This document shows, piece by piece, positions 49,501 to 61,266 of a stretch of 64,000 nucleotides of DNA (its first letter is position 1; the number at the start of each line of letters is the position of its first letter). The stretch comes from Thozetella sp. PMI_491 (taxonomy: Eukaryota; Ascomycota; Sordariomycetes; Chaetosphaeriales; Chaetosphaeriaceae). Location: contig MU270120.1 of NCBI GenBank assembly GCA_021432635.1, forward strand, positions 1 to 64,000, given 5' to 3'. A program made the position numbers and the translations under genes. The notes beneath the pieces were generated by a model. It worked only from the letters and a program-made list of their open reading frames with translations, was not told the origin of the DNA and ran no database searches.

Positions 49501-50062
49501 TGCCCTGCTGGAAGTCGCTCACCCGGCCAGGCTGGGGTGGCTGGGCCTGAGAGCCGCCGAGCACCGGCACGGGGGAGCCCAGATTGAGCGACTTCTCGTC
49601 GCGGGCCAGCAGGATTTCGTACTGCACGGCAGCCGAGGTCGAGAACAGCACCTGCGACGCCACCTCGACCACCCACTCAGCGCATTCTCCGTTGTGCTCC
49701 GGCCCGTTGCCGAAATATCCGTGCGCCCCGGTGCCGGCTGTCTGGCGGATGTTGTCGGGGACGATCAGCGGGCAGCTCCAGGAGCCGCCGGCCTTGAGCA
49801 TGGGCTCGAACTCGGGGACGCCATAGCGGCGGGGGTTCTCGAACTTGTGGTTGGGGTCAAAGTTGGCGGGATAGGCGGCGACGGAGAGGGTGTAGGGCCC
49901 GTGGACGAAGGCGGCGCGCAGGGCGATGTTGGACGTGTTCTTGATGCGCAGGTAGAGACACTCGGGCGAGGGCAGGATGCGGTCGTGGGAGGGTGTGTAT
50001 CTGACGGTGTAGCGCACCACCTCTCCGATCTTGACGCTGCCGACCTGGTGCGCGAGGAGCAT
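46562..50062 (-). CDS. DUF676 serine esterase/lipase (Rog1-like)
   Basis: Putative alpha/beta-hydrolase of the DUF676 family, which includes yeast lipases Rog1 and Lpl1 (Yor059c). The substrate is probably a lipid. Single exon of 1166 residues. I start at Met-Leu-Leu-Ala-His-Gln-Val (50062); the in-frame ATG 38 codons upstream would add an odd Cys/Phe-rich leader. Residues 1-200 form the beta-rich region that precedes the hydrolase in fungal members (GEVVRYTVRYTPSHD, WSCPLIVPDNIRQTAG). The hydrolase starts with HLVVLSHGLHSN, carries the nucleophile Ser450 in AHSLGG, and continues with FIAVASPFLGLNHENP and NDGIVPLRTS, where a catalytic Asp is expected. An acidic insert (GLEEEESGDEDDED) lies before the nucleophile. 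The last 550 residues are largely disordered, rich in Ser, Pro, Arg and acidic residues, with one conserved-looking block (LSWRKVLVKLEPDAHNNI) near 920-960. Confidence 0.92.
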   Translation of the reverse strand: MLLAHQVGSVKIGEVVRYTVRYTPSHDRILPSPECLYLRIKNTSNIALRAAFVHGPYTLSVAAYPANFDPNHKFENPRRYGVPEFEPMLKAGGSWSCPLIVPDNIRQTAGTGAHGYFGNGPEHNGECAEWVVEVASQVLFSTSAAVQYEILLARDEKSLNLGSPVPVLGGSQAQPPQPGRVSDFQQGIPGTPRPDGQKGVFSRAVHLKVEDTAALWNKPQLPGWDEVGWRRARDTDAETVPGAPVATAVAGGIPPSKRQKKVHLVVLSHGLHSNLGADMLFLKESIDAGVRQAKLDAKERRAKERATRRAAQREASEKGDKRLSDADGGQGPAPKAAEEDGLEEEESGDEDDEDVIVRGFSGNATKTERGVKYLGKRLARYILSMTYPDQPFLPTAKAASEAITHTLKSTAHKNTGPGAPVHKHSTIHAAPTAPGKRLYKITKISFVAHSLGGLIQTYAIAYIQKHSPKFFDLIEPINFIAVASPFLGLNHENPIYVNFALDFGLVGRTGQDLGLTWRAPTLARSGWGAIVSNLGENAHKHVYGETQPESKPLLRILPTGPAHTALKKFRNRTVYSNVVNDGIVPLRTSCLLFLDWQGLGRVEKARREAGLVETVVGFGWAELTGANMTSPRIGPWSPVEEAQDGPDAGKSTPPDDPSHEVPQPPSNATMDDDQQTLRPVSSNPYPTPDLTGGDPDDLAFTSNTQNNINPFTGFFNFFRKEDPPKSPPPTTAKQKKIYQRSQTLRLDEISSTDSSSSKSRVTSGVDLAEGGDGVSAPPRTSFFESAGDLLNPKLPSIEYLIDPSKRPRTIFHDRIYHPTDIPPPPLKRRPTGALALRRKSFSRTSSSANTHKSSKSESSSPFPSPHVEPVDSGLSQRDYDDTVHTNPDKDPNEVIDSSQMKVEEKIARAYHRDLSWRKVLVKLEPDAHNNIIVRRTFANAFGWPVVHHLVESHFSDSATARTRDEKESSRERAKGLDKPPGEDGDETKTEKPQDDGESGDDSAETPSKAKKPGRPTYRLKSEERTASEAREALDAVPDLPRTPKVSSEDRAVRAMSSSSGSPSSDPPGPSVRSSPRPPVDRLDSVTWSDRDWADSGEESDSYGGESRRASYDHRKEGAAAAGFGPGLNDAGPSLPVRESPLEDRSPSPFSGAYWAEKFSGKGPSTK

Positions 50063-51762
50063 GGTTCGAGCTTCCTTTCCTAGGCCAGGCAGGTCGCAGA
50101 GGGAGAAGAAGACGAGGCTCGGAGGAGTGGGCGCGAGACAGAAAAACACCCAGCAGTTTCGCGCCTGAGAGCACACGTCGATGCGTGCGGATTAATGACG
50201 TTGGGCGCGCTCTTTAAGCTGCGAGGCCGGCTCTGTGCAAGGGCTGGCGTGTCTCGTGCCCTCGCGACGTCTGTAATCTTTTGGGGTCGTCGTTACGGTG
50301 GGTCTGATGTCACCATACCGGAGCTCCCGGCCTGTGCAGCGGAACCCCGATGCGATGCGAGTCGAGGGACCGGTCGAGAAAGTGGCGGGGTATTATAGTG
50401 AGTGTCTGGGATCTGGCCGCAGTCATTCATTCCATGCAAAGCACGCGGCTTGTAGGTGTCTCGTGGGTTTGGGTAGTCGGCGGGGGAAGGAAGTGGAAGA
50501 GAAAAAGAGCGCAAGATGCAAAACCAAGATGGACCAAAAGAAAGAATCAAGAATGTCTCTTTTTGGGGGTTTGTTTTGGTTTGGTTTGCAGAAGAGCAGA
50601 CAGACGGGGCTCTCGTGGCTTGTGGGAAAGGGCGGAGCGTGGGAACTAACAAAAGATAGCGTCCCAGCCCTGTGGTTGTGCATGAAGAGAGCCGTCCGCT
50701 CCGCTGTTTAGGTGCCTTGACAGAGTAGCACCCAGTTGGGCCGGCTTTGGCCAGGTACCAGGTTGACAAGCTAGGGTGACCTCAACACTAGAGCGGCGGG
50801 GACCCGCCGGCAAACCCACTTGGGCTCCTACGGGCAGTTCACGGCACCCGAGAGCATAGCGACTATGCGACTATGACGACACATTCAGAGCGAGGCGTGA
50901 TTAGACGCTCGGGCGGGGCTGGGCCGCTTTTCGGGGCGAATACTGCCTAGAGGTCGATCTCGCGGCGAGCCTTGCAAAGTACTACCACAAGGAGGATCAG
51001 CCGCCCCCCCTTCGTTGTCTTGGAACGCAGGAGCAGGAGCTGAAAAACAGGAGCTGAAAAACAAGAGCTGAAAAGTACGAGGGGACGTACGAGGAGGAGA
51101 AGGAGGAGGAAGAATAGGAGGAGGAGCTGAGCAACGGCGCACGCGACTTGGACCTGAGATAATGGGCGGCTTACTAGTGGCATCAGAGAGAGGGGCCGCT
51201 GGGGGCCACCCATTCGCATGTTCGGGCATGGCGGGATGGCTCAGACCCCCGTGCCCATCACCAACACCCGTCTAGTAGATTCCCAGACAGTGCACAGCCC
51301 GGCTCGCAAGAAAGCGGACGCCGCAGCTCCTTTGAAACCAGAAGCTAGGTGCATTTGGGGGCACTTATGGGAAAGGTAACAAAATACTGTACGTGTCCTG
51401 GGACTATGGCTTTGGGGCTTTGTCCATCAGCCCCCCCTGCCTCTTCCACCCAAATACGTTCGAACCCCAGGCACTAACAATACACATCTCCTCCGATCGG
51501 CGCGCCCAAACTCCTTCCAAAATCATGGTCCTAAAAGAGACAGACAAAGGTGGAATTATTGATACATCGCAAAAGCCCGCCAGGTAAATATGCTTGAGGG
51601 CACAATCTGCTTCGAAGCCCACGGTAGGGCGGTCAATATACACACAAGCTGCTGTTCATCAGTCGTAAAGCGACCCTGGCCTGCTGTACTGTCTTCCGTA
51701 ATTGCACCGTAAGATCGTTCATCCAGCTGGCATCTGTCGTTCTCCCGCGAGATCCAGCTGTC
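50063..51762. other. 1.7-kb intergenic region with short repeats
   Basis: This holds the promoter of the DUF676 gene (left) and the 3' region of the RBR ligase gene (right). No gene is supported. A 14-bp tandem repeat and a purine-rich GGAGGA tract occur near 51034-51130. Confidence 0.55.
51034..51075. repeat. 14-bp tandem repeat, 3 copies
   Basis: CAGGAGCTGAAAAA is present twice exactly (51034-51047 and 51048-51061), followed by a third copy with two changes (51062-51075). A GGAGGA-rich purine tract follows to about 51130. Confidence 0.9.
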
Positions 51763-54700
51763 CTAGGCCGCCATGACCTCTTCTTCTGGTGCGCCAGCGG
51801 CAACATAGTTCCTCCACTCGTACACGCGATTCATGCCGCGTCCTGGGCCTGTCAGCCCGGCTAAGACAGAGTCCTTCGGCAGCTGCTCGACCGGAGCCGT
51901 GTGGCGTCTCCGCAGCGAGGCCATGCGGATTTCCGGCTCCGGCTCTGGCTCCGGCTCCTCGATATACTCCCTCTCCCGGTGGCGGCGACGATCTCGATCT
52001 CGGTCCCGATCCCGATCTCGGTCGTAGTGTTCTCTCTCGCTATCGCGCTCCCGTTCGCGCTCGCGCTCTCGTTCTCGCTCCCGCTCCCTTCGTGATCGGC
52101 GGTGGCTCTTGTCGCCACTGTGTCGGGGGCTGCTGTACACCTCTTCGTCCACTGTATGCCTCCGCATTACCGGCGCCATCGGGGCGGCAGGTGTTGGTAC
52201 CACCGGCGGGGGTGGTGGAGCCACGGGCACCGGTTCCCCGGAGAACGGGCCGGTCGGCGACATTGGTGGCGCTAGCACCCCACCTCGCATTGGATTCATT
52301 GGGTTCAAGGCATTTAGCGGGGGCTGCCTCGTGTCTGCATTGAACCGATCCGCCAGCCGTCTCTCGAGGGACGTCGCCCGAGGGACACCCCGCGCCTTGT
52401 TCACACCCGAGACGTAGCTATCACCTCTCTCATACGCGGCGTGAGGGGGGTACGTCAAGTTTGACGGATGTGAAGATGGCGGCGCGTGCGAGGGGTGCTG
52501 AGACGGATGTTGGGAAGGGTGGTGAGAAGCCGGGTGCTGAGAAGGATGCACAGGAGGATGGGCCGAGAGGTGGGCGGACGGGTGAGCAGGCGAGTGCGAA
52601 GAAGTAAAAGCCTGCGGTCCGCGTCGGTAGTCCTCGCTCGTGTGATGCCCTGCGCTGTTCCCATGACCCACTGCGTCCCCATGACGGTATTTGGGCCGCT
52701 CTTCATCGTCGTCGTCGTGCAAGTCTCCATACGACTGCGGCTGGCGCGCATGGTCCTCGGACCGCTGCTCCTGTAGGCGGCGCAGCATCATCTCCTCCTC
52801 ATAGTTCTGGGGCCGTGGACGAGCCGAGGTCAGGCTCGGACCGCTGGAGCTGCGGAACTCCCTAGGCGAAGGCGGACCCGAGTGCTCGAGGCGCGTGTCG
52901 CCGCCGCGGAACGGAGCGCGCTCTGTACGGATGTGCATGGGCACCTGCATATGCTCGAGCCGGTCGTTCTCCACGGCATCGTAATTAAACCAGGGGCATT
53001 CACATGTCTTCCACTTGGCCCCGCATATCATACAAAACTCCGCGCCGCAGCGGCTTAGGGCACTCGTTAGCACATGCGTCTCTTCAGAGGGGTGGAAGGG
53101 AGGAGAATAGAGTGGCAGAGGGGAGGGCGCAAGAGTCCTTACCACGTCATATGGTTACAGCCGTCCTTGAGCTCCACGATGGCCTTGCACCGGTGGCAAC
53201 GCTGCCAGCCCTCTCTCTTGGCCTGCTCGAGGATTTGATGCGTCTCCTCATCGCGGGGGCACTCAAGGGAGCGGTGCCACTTGCCATTGCATGCGCAGCA
53301 CACTTTGGTCCTGCATCGGCCACACTTCGCCACCTTGGGACCATCCTCGCGGTCCCGATAGATCTGCTCGGGCTTGATCCACTCGCCACAGCGCGGCATA
53401 GGGCAGTAGATGCGGTTGCGCGTCGAGTACTCTGCAAACTTACTATTCCACGTCTTTTTGAAGGCCGTGTCGAACAGCCGGTCTACGTGCTTGAGCGGGA
53501 TGTGGTCCGACGTACAGCACCTAGGCGGCATCTGCTGGGGATCGGTGAGGGACAGCTTGAAGTTGCGTTTCAGGCACGAGTTGCACATGCGGTGACCGCA
53601 TTTGAGTTTGGCGGTCTTGTGTGCTGGCTTCTCGTCATCCAGGCACACAACGCATTGCACACTAAACGAGCCATAGTCAGACCTCTGGCCCTATGGGGAG
53701 TGGGCAATGACGGTACACATCCATCATGCCGAGTCCGTACTCACAGTTTGACAGGCCTGTCAGGGGGAGGCGCCTGCAGAGATGGGCCAAAAAAGTTCCC
53801 GAGAAAGGAAGAAGAGCGTCGTGAGGAGCTTACGCTGGGAGATGAGGTTTGATGAGAACCTCTCTCGTTGTACGTGTGCGACCTCCTGAGCCCGGAGGGT
53901 ATCTTGGAGGTGTACATGGCTTCCGACTCGCGTGGACGTCTGTTATTGCTTAGCGTCGATTGATACAGCAGGGCAGCGGGAAACAACGGGGGATATAAAT
54001 ACCTTGCCGGACGCGAGGGAGACCTCGACGAGTCGCCGAGGCTACTCCTGTGCCTCGATTCGGTGGACTCCATGCGTGGCCTCTGATAAGGCACTTCTCT
54101 GTCGGATGAGTGCCGTGACGGCGAGCGCCGGTCCATGTGGGTGGCGGGACCCGCGGGGGGCGGGGGCGGCGGAGGGTATCTCGCGTGTCGCTCGTAGGTT
54201 TCGTCATATTCTACCTCTCCCCGCCGAGGGCGGTGCTGGCGGCCGGGGTCATGTCGAGGGGTTGCATGGCGGTTCGGGTCCGGTACGGCAGGCGGGACGT
54301 CCTTCGCGCGCGGCCGGCGGTCCCTCTCGTCCTCGCTGGACACGGTCGTGTCGGTCTCGTCTTCCGATTCGGAGAATGAATTGGCCGGAGACCTCCTAGA
54401 CTCCGGGGTGGATCGAAACGGATGTGCCGAGCGGGGACTGCCTTCCCTCCGCGAGTCGCTGCGCCGGCTGCCGGACCTGGACCTGGGCTCCTCGGGGTCG
54501 TATATGTAGATTGGGCGCCGATGGTCGCTCACGGGTACGGATCCTCTCGTGTGAAAACCACCGGCCATGCCAGGGCCGACCGGCACGACCGAGGTGTGCG
54601 GACGCATGCTCATGCTCACGGAGCGCGAGAGGTGGTCGGGGTCCTCCAAGGGCGACGTCGGTGGCGGTGCGAGGGTCGGACGTCGTGTGCGGCCGTCGTC

Positions 54701-54883
54701 GGCGGGAAGGTCTATAAGATCACCGCGTCTCCTCCTGCGAGAGCGAGGCGGCGAATTCGGGCCAGGCTCGTTCGTCTCGGGGCTCCGTGGCCAATCATTC
54801 CCTGCAGCCAGCATCGATTTGCGAGCGTGTCTCCTAGGGCGGGCGGACGAGTGGCCTGCGTCGTAGAGGTCGGCGCTCGCCAT
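51763..54883 (-). CDS. RBR-type E3 ubiquitin ligase (RING-IBR-RING)
   Basis: RING-between-RING ubiquitin ligase; such enzymes pass ubiquitin through a thioester on RING2. Model: exons 54883-54003, 53939-53745, 53661-53143 and 53053-51763, giving 961 residues. Residues 1-355 are disordered and rich in Arg, Ser and Pro. RING1 starts at C362 (QCVVCLDDEK, then CGHRMCNSCL), the IBR follows (CPMPRCGEWI to CGRCRTKVCCACNGKWH), and RING2 reads CHRCKAIVELKDGCNHMT, then CRCGAEFCMICG across intron 3. By analogy with HHARI and Parkin, Cys527 in DGCNHM is the catalytic residue. The C-terminal 390 residues are low complexity: a His/Pro/Ser repeat, an Arg-Glu dipeptide run and a Glu-Pro run, ending in a short conserved-looking tail (NRVYEWRNYVAAG). 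The target is unknown. Intron 3 lies between the catalytic Cys and the last zinc ligands. Confidence 0.93.
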
Positions 54884-56343
54884 TCGTCCTGAGTAAGCCT
54901 AGTCCTCTGAGGCGATGGGCGGAGAGCAAGCGGATGGCCTTGTCCCCCCTCGCTCTAGAGCGGCATTTGAGAGCCTGCAGATGCGCAGGGCGAGCGACCT
55001 CGTTCGGACGGTGGTGCGAAAAGTGTGGTTGCGTTGGACAGATGGTGAGGCGTGGTTGGGAGAGGAGGGGTCCCTGGCATGCAATTGGCCCGCCCAGCTG
55101 TCTCTTGCATGACAGCTTATGCAGCTCGAGCCAAAGCGATTCCGGCGGGCCCTGCGAAGGATGGACTGTCCGGGGATAATGGCGCCTGATAAATATCCTG
55201 GTTACCGCGACAGTCGTCTGTTGGGCACCTATCCGTCATCCGGCGGTAGGAGCGAGCGAGAAAAAAGGTCGGGCACGAGGCGAGGAAGCAACGAACGCTG
55301 GATGGTGGGCGGAGGAGGGGAGGCCAGCTCAAGACCAAGACATCGCCGAAGATCAGGTGTGCAGAATGCAAATGAGCAAGCGACCAAACCACGGAAACCA
55401 GCGGGGGTGTAGTAGGGGTGGATGGACACAGTGCCAGTGTCAGAATAGATATGAGCTGGGCGTTTCCAAGACAAGGGGGATGGACACAAGCGGCTTGTCC
55501 CACCTCAGCTCGCAGCAAACTGCTCAATTGAAGCCGCCTACTTTTTCTAGCAGGTTGCCTCTTTTTTTTTATTTTTGGCTAGAGCGAGGTGCGAGAGCAA
55601 CAGTAATAAACCGGGCGGTGGCTTTGAAGCCTCTACGTAATGCCGTCCGGCGGCCTCGTTCCCCGGAGCTAGCAGAGAGCAGGAACAAAGCATTATGTGT
55701 GATTTTGGGGGGTCCGATGTTAAACCCCCAGGAACCTTGGGTCCTGCTTCTTGCTTGTTTAAGAAAAAAACCTGGCGGGGTCGCAGAGTGTTGCAACAGT
55801 CCCAAAAGAAAATCCGGAATTCAGGGGGGGAGGGGGGTTCGAAGAGACAAGACAGCTAGCGATCCACGTGATGATCGTTCCCACTGCCTGTCTCGAATCC
55901 TGTTCTGGGCCATCCAGGAAGAATTCCTGGTCTCTGTTTTTGACCCATCGCCTCGGTGTCCAGGGAGAATGAGAGAGAAGACTCAGAGAAAGGAAGCGCG
56001 CCGAGAAGAGCGCGCGCGGGAGCCAACCGAGATCTCCGCGAAAGGGCACGGCGACTGCGGAATCTTGCGGATGGATGGCCCGCACCCTCCTCCCCGAAGC
56101 AGCCAGCTCCTCCCTCGGCCCCCTCGCCTTTCTCCACCGCCACCCAGCAACTCACAGGCCAGGAAGATGGGATGACAAGATGACGAGACTCGCTGTTGCA
56201 CACGACAGGATGGGGGTTTGGACATGTGGTGGTCAGCTGGAAGAGAGCTGCAAGGCCCTCCGTGGGGATGGAGGTGTCAGTTGTCAGTCCACGCCAGACG
56301 TCTAGCCAGACCACAGTCGAATGCGTCTTAGTAAAGCTCTCTC

Positions 56344-56391
56344 GCCCTTGCCCTTGCCCTTGCCTTTGCAGTGCTGCTGCTGCTGCTGCTG
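56344..56391. repeat. Adjacent (CCCTTG)n and (TGC)7 microsatellites
   Basis: About four imperfect copies of a 6-bp CCCTTG unit run into seven copies of TGC. Both lie outside any supported gene and are likely to vary in length between strains. Confidence 0.85.
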
Positions 56392-57229
56392 ACTGAGGCA
56401 AGAGGACTCAGGCGAGAATATCTGCTGGAATGTGTCTGCTGGTGCTTTTTGTTTGTTCTGCGCAAGCCAAGCTGAGGGCTTCCTGCTCACGCTTTACGAG
56501 CTGCGCTCCCCGTATCTCAGGAACCGCCCCACGACCGGACGCCGGCATTCCTAGCCGGCGATGCGGCAATCCGCCCTGCAAACCCGTTCATCCCCGCTGT
56601 CCGTAGCAGCACCAGCCCGGCACCTGTTCAAAGGGTTGCTCCAAACGGCTGGTCGCACTGTCCAAACAGCCGCCACATGCTGCCCCTTATATGGGAGCCC
56701 GCAGCTCGTTTCCGTCTTGTTTGGCGCAGTGCGCTCCATAGCATGAGCAAAGGCCATGCGTGCGAAGCCGAATCGAGAGGCTCGCCGACCTTCTCCCGAG
56801 CTGCCGGGAGTAACAGGTGACAGCCGTAACTCGTACGGGGGTAAAGCGTGCTCCTCTCTTCCCTCCATGAAGCTACAGGCTCCCTACAGCCCCGGGGGCC
56901 TCTTGATCTGCAGAGAAGCGTCCCTTCTCCGGCCGCTACGCCCAGGCCTGGAGATATCACATTTCTTCGTGTTGGTTTGGCAACCTCTTGATGTTGAGCA
57001 CAAGATCCCACCTGCATTCGGCCCAAGTGCTAGTAGAGATGTCGTAAATTTATAGAGGTGTAGCTCCACGCGGCCAGGCAACCCCGTAGTCCAAACAAGA
57101 TGAAGCAGCTGGCTAGAGGTCAGGATGCACACCGACATCATTAAGCTTCGTTTCTCCTGCCATGAAACTCTCTGTGAGCCTGAAGGAGGGTCAGGAACAA
57201 GGGCGTCCGAAGAGGACACGGACGCCAGC

Positions 57230-59220
57230 CATGTATCATCATACCTTCGATTGCCTCCATCCGCAGCTTAAATCTCTTCAGCGCTTTATCGGATGACGCA
57301 ATGCTAGCAGTAGCTCCGACACGGCGGCAGATTGTCCCCGCGCTTCACATCCATCCGACCTCCTAAACACCCCTATCCTACCGGCCGTCATACCGCTATA
57401 GTTTCCTGAGGTAGTACGTGTGTCAGCCGGGACTTACCCTCCTTACCACCCTCAGTCTACGAAAGTAGAGTCTTGTACGCTGAGCGGATCTCTCATCTCA
57501 ACTCTTCAACTGTTAGGAAAGGTCGTGGGGAGTATCATTCGTATACAGGCTGTGTAGAAGTGATCGTCCCCCTATGGCTCCATGGCTTGTGCGGATGGAT
57601 ACGAATCAGCCGGTTATAGCTGGTTATAAGTCGAAGACAGCGTGATTCCACACCAGCAACTAGTCTCTCGTCTAGGATAATACTCTGTGGTCCATCCCGA
57701 GGAACTCCCCCGGTGCCTTGTTCCAAAGAGATTTCTCTTGAAGACACGTTACGCATCAAAAAAATGCTCGATCCCTCAGAGCAAAACGGAAGTGGAACTC
57801 TTACGATATGCGTATATATGTTGATAAGCATAGTTTCCAGCACTAGGAAGGTTTCCGTGATGGCTTTCAGGGTGCTTCGGTACTAGTTATTCTAAAATCT
57901 TTCGGTAGCATCAGACTCGATCTGAATTGACTTACGCCAGTCCAAGAGCTTCCAGATGCCTTTGAGTCGCCTGTCAGTTATTGGAGCTGAGCTGCAAGAC
58001 TGCTGGCATCTACAACACTACGAAATTCGGGCCAAGAAATCTTGTGGCACATTTAGCGCACCTAACTCGTTGATGGCGGTCGCAGTGACCCATCCGCTAC
58101 AGCCGTCACTATGTTCAATGTATCCATCTTGCTCAGTGAGATGCTTTCATCATACAACCCTCGGAGCCTCGTGTGCCTATTCTCTTTGGTACGCCAAATT
58201 CTACCAGGGGCTTCCTCTGAATATGAGTGGTATCTTCCAAAATAATATCCGGGTCGCGTTCCAACTTGAAGCTTCATATTTGAGAGGTGAGGATTCGTGA
58301 CGTGGCAAGTGAGCCGATCCAAGACATTCGGTCTCGAGTAGGCCAGTCAATAAGGGCCGGGACCCAGGCCAAAACCATTATTAATATGCGAGTAGTCACA
58401 CTATCAACTTCTCCATGTTCTTAGGAGACAGTTACAGACAAGGTGGTTATCGTCGGCTTCCAGGATTGTATTGAACTTCCGCGATGGAGTGTCTCAGATA
58501 CGACTAGTCTTTCATTTACTTTGGGTTCCTCTGTCGCCCTGGACACAGGAACCTGCCACCCAATTACCTTCAGGTCGGCTTAAATGGAGGCCGTAGGTGC
58601 GTGCAACCCGAAGTAGTATGTCCATAGACAGCGAAGAGCTCAAGCTAGAGCCCATTTGGTAACCCTCGCCGACACCCATTAATGGATGCTAATTATGTCC
58701 TCGCGAGAACCCTCGATGCCACGAAGATACGGCCTCATCCATCGCATCGCTGTGTGATTCATCTTAATTAAACTGGTCTAGATCTCATAGAGGTAGTTTA
58801 ACCATCAAACTGTACCTGGGGTGATGCCTTGTTATAGATGCGTTAATGCTCTGTCTGGGCAATACTCTCTGACATCGAGGATCTCTCATGCGCCCTCAGT
58901 CCTTAATCCGGTCATACCAAGGCTCCAGTCCTTCCTTAAGTCCGGCAAGGATGTCGCTAGGTCGCTATTCCGGTTTAAAGTAGATGAAAGTCTCCTGCAT
59001 CCAAAGAATGACCATTGTAAGAACCGTGGCTGTCGAGATAGTTAAATTCGATATTCTTATCTTGAGCATCAACATCCTACGTCATTGTTGTATCAGTGTC
59101 TCAGCCGTGCTAGAGATGCAGTTCTCATGACATTGCGTACGTGTCTGTTGTTCTTTCAACTAGGTCAAATACTCCCGAGTGAACAGTCTCAGGGCTACAG
59201 AGGAGCTATATAATAATGTT
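57230..59220. other. AT-richer island without intact genes
   Basis: By eye this stretch has a lower GC content than flanking DNA and is full of TA-containing words on both strands. Minus-strand frames at 57535-57843 and 58062-58322 are open for about 85-100 codons and read like protein in places, but no domain is recognised. It resembles decayed or RIP-affected sequence. I see no terminal repeats, transposase or polymerase motifs, so I do not assign it to an element family. Confidence 0.4.
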
Positions 59221-61266
59221 CAATATTTATTTTGGTCAAGCAAAAGCACTCGACGTGCACGAGAGCCAGAATAATAGACTTAGACGGTCCTCATTTTTTC
59301 AGCCTCCTGGCTCAAGTGCTCTTTTGCAGTACCGTCCAAATCTCAGGCGTAGTTGTTTACATGCTCAGGGGCCAGCCACCACGCCTCAGGCTCGCCCCCC
59401 TCTCCGCCCGTCTGGCGCTTTGCACAGGCCAGAGAGCAGAGCGAGCGGATCTGCGTTATCCTAGCACCTACCCCCCTTATTCGATATTGCAAACAACCAG
59501 CTGGACCCCTTGGCCATCGGCGGTACCTCCCGAGTAACACCGCTGGGGGTGGGGTCTGGGGTGATGCGGCAGGTCTAGAGCCCGCGATGAACCGCCCCAC
59601 GTGCCGGAAACGAATGCCGACCCTCCCAACCCCGCAAAGCCATGGGTGCAAGCTGCTAAAAGTAGACTTGGCACTAACGGGGCGCAATTTCAATCGAAGG
59701 TTTCTCGAAGCCCTTTTCGAAGCCAGTGACGATCTCGTTGAGGGTGACTACGGAACGGCCCAGAGCTGACCAAGCATATATTGGTACGAGGTTAGCACAG
59801 CAAGGTGGTGCCTGCTACCCGAAGAAATGACAGATGGCAACAGCAGCAGGGAACGTAGGAGACACAAAAGACTTAGGGAGTACATTAGTGGACGGCCTAG
59901 CTATAACACATGATGGCAGCTAGCTCGCTGTACGGCAGAGCCAAGGTTGCCGCCCAACGCCTCACAGCGGAGAAGCACCGGGACCGCGGCCCCAGGTTGT
60001 GACCCCGTGGGGTGCCTGGCTTGTGCTGCAGCTCCACGTGAGCACCAAGGAAGGGTATCAACAGATCACAGAAAAGGTTGGCCGCCGATTGGAGCAAGCC
60101 TCGAGTCGGCTAGGCTGGGTTCTGGGAAGAAAGCCGAAGAAGTCTTTGTTGAATCTTCGCGAGATACATTTTGTGCTGCCAGCCTGCTAGCTATAGATAG
60201 TCGTCTTCGCTATTTTGGCGAAGCGCCTCAGTAGAACTTCCTTGTATTGCTCCAGAGCCACCGTTGCGATACACTGCGTTGCCGAAGACACATAGACCCT
60301 CTAGTTTACCCCCCTGGATCAACCGGCGACAAGGTACCCGGTACATGCTAGCACCCAGTCTATTCTCAATAGCCTGATATGCCCTTGGAGTTCAACTTGG
60401 TCGCTCCATCGCTCGGATTCATGACCAAGCCTAGTCCGTATTGCTTGCGGGCGATAGGGCTTGCGACGCGCCGGGCCCCTGCGGAGCCATTCTCCCGATA
60501 CTTGAGACTTGGCGATTGTACTCTCGACTGGCTCGTCGTGATTTTAGCCCATGTCGACTCAGGATGCCAGTCCATTCCAAGCTAGGTAGGTCAGTATTTA
60601 GGGCATGCGCGCCGAACCAGCCTACCGGCTCAAGGCCTCCGGGGTGGGGTGTCGGTCGGGGTCACGGCCCGCCCAGCCGCCACCCCCCTGCTTGACCCAA
60701 CCAACCACCCAACCCTTCCCCTCAGGTTGTTACGTGTAACTCCGGACTTGCTGTATCCAAATTCGGCCAGAGATGCACCACCGTCGCTGCAGGTCCGAGC
60801 ACTGCTTGCACTACCCTCCGGAAATCTCTGGCGGTAGTGTAGTCAGACTCTCGACAGGTTTAGTACCGCCGCCTCGATATCCTGGGAGGGGAAAAAGGTT
60901 CGTCGGCCGCCCAGAGAGCAATGGACGGAAACATCCCATGCGGTGCATCATTGTTGACCGCGTCACCTAGTGTTTCTCCCGGTCAAACTCTCGGTGGTCC
61001 TTGATATTACTGCGCATCGACCGTCCCGGGAACATGTAAGCCGGTGCAACACAGCTTGGCAAGAATATTGCGAGGCGATGTTGGGGCACCACTTCAGTAT
61101 TCTAGCTAGGTTGGGTGAGGGGTTTCTCGAGTTGAAGTTGATTGCCTGATGGTGGGACATGCAGCAAGCGGCATGCAGCCGGGCTGACCGTGAGCTGCGA
61201 TCCCGTCTGCGCATCCCACAGAGCTGGAAGCGTGTTTAGGCGAGAACGTATCAAGACCCAAGTGCC

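Larger units (their letters stand above)
54884..61266. other. 6.4-kb gene-poor region
   Basis: No intact gene is supported. The left part (54884-57200) is GC-rich with long chance frames, including 272 open codons at 55357-56175, rich in Arg, Pro and Ser and without domains. The middle (about 57230-59220) is clearly more AT-rich than the rest of the window. The right part (59220-61266) is again GC-rich, with C-run blocks near 59395-59405 and 60660-60720. Confidence 0.55.

Noticed and set aside
51440-51480. tRNA-like TTCGAAC loop
   Set aside because: The flanking bases do not form the 5-bp T stem, and no anticodon or acceptor arm is found nearby.
55357-56175. 272-codon plus-strand frame
   Set aside because: It is the longest frame in the gene-poor right half, but it is Arg/Pro/Ser-rich throughout, crosses homopolymer runs and has no domain.
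36760-61266. Secondary-metabolite cluster or intact transposon in the gene-poor parts
   Set aside because: No synthase, reverse transcriptase, integrase or transposase motif and no long terminal or inverted repeats were recognised by eye.
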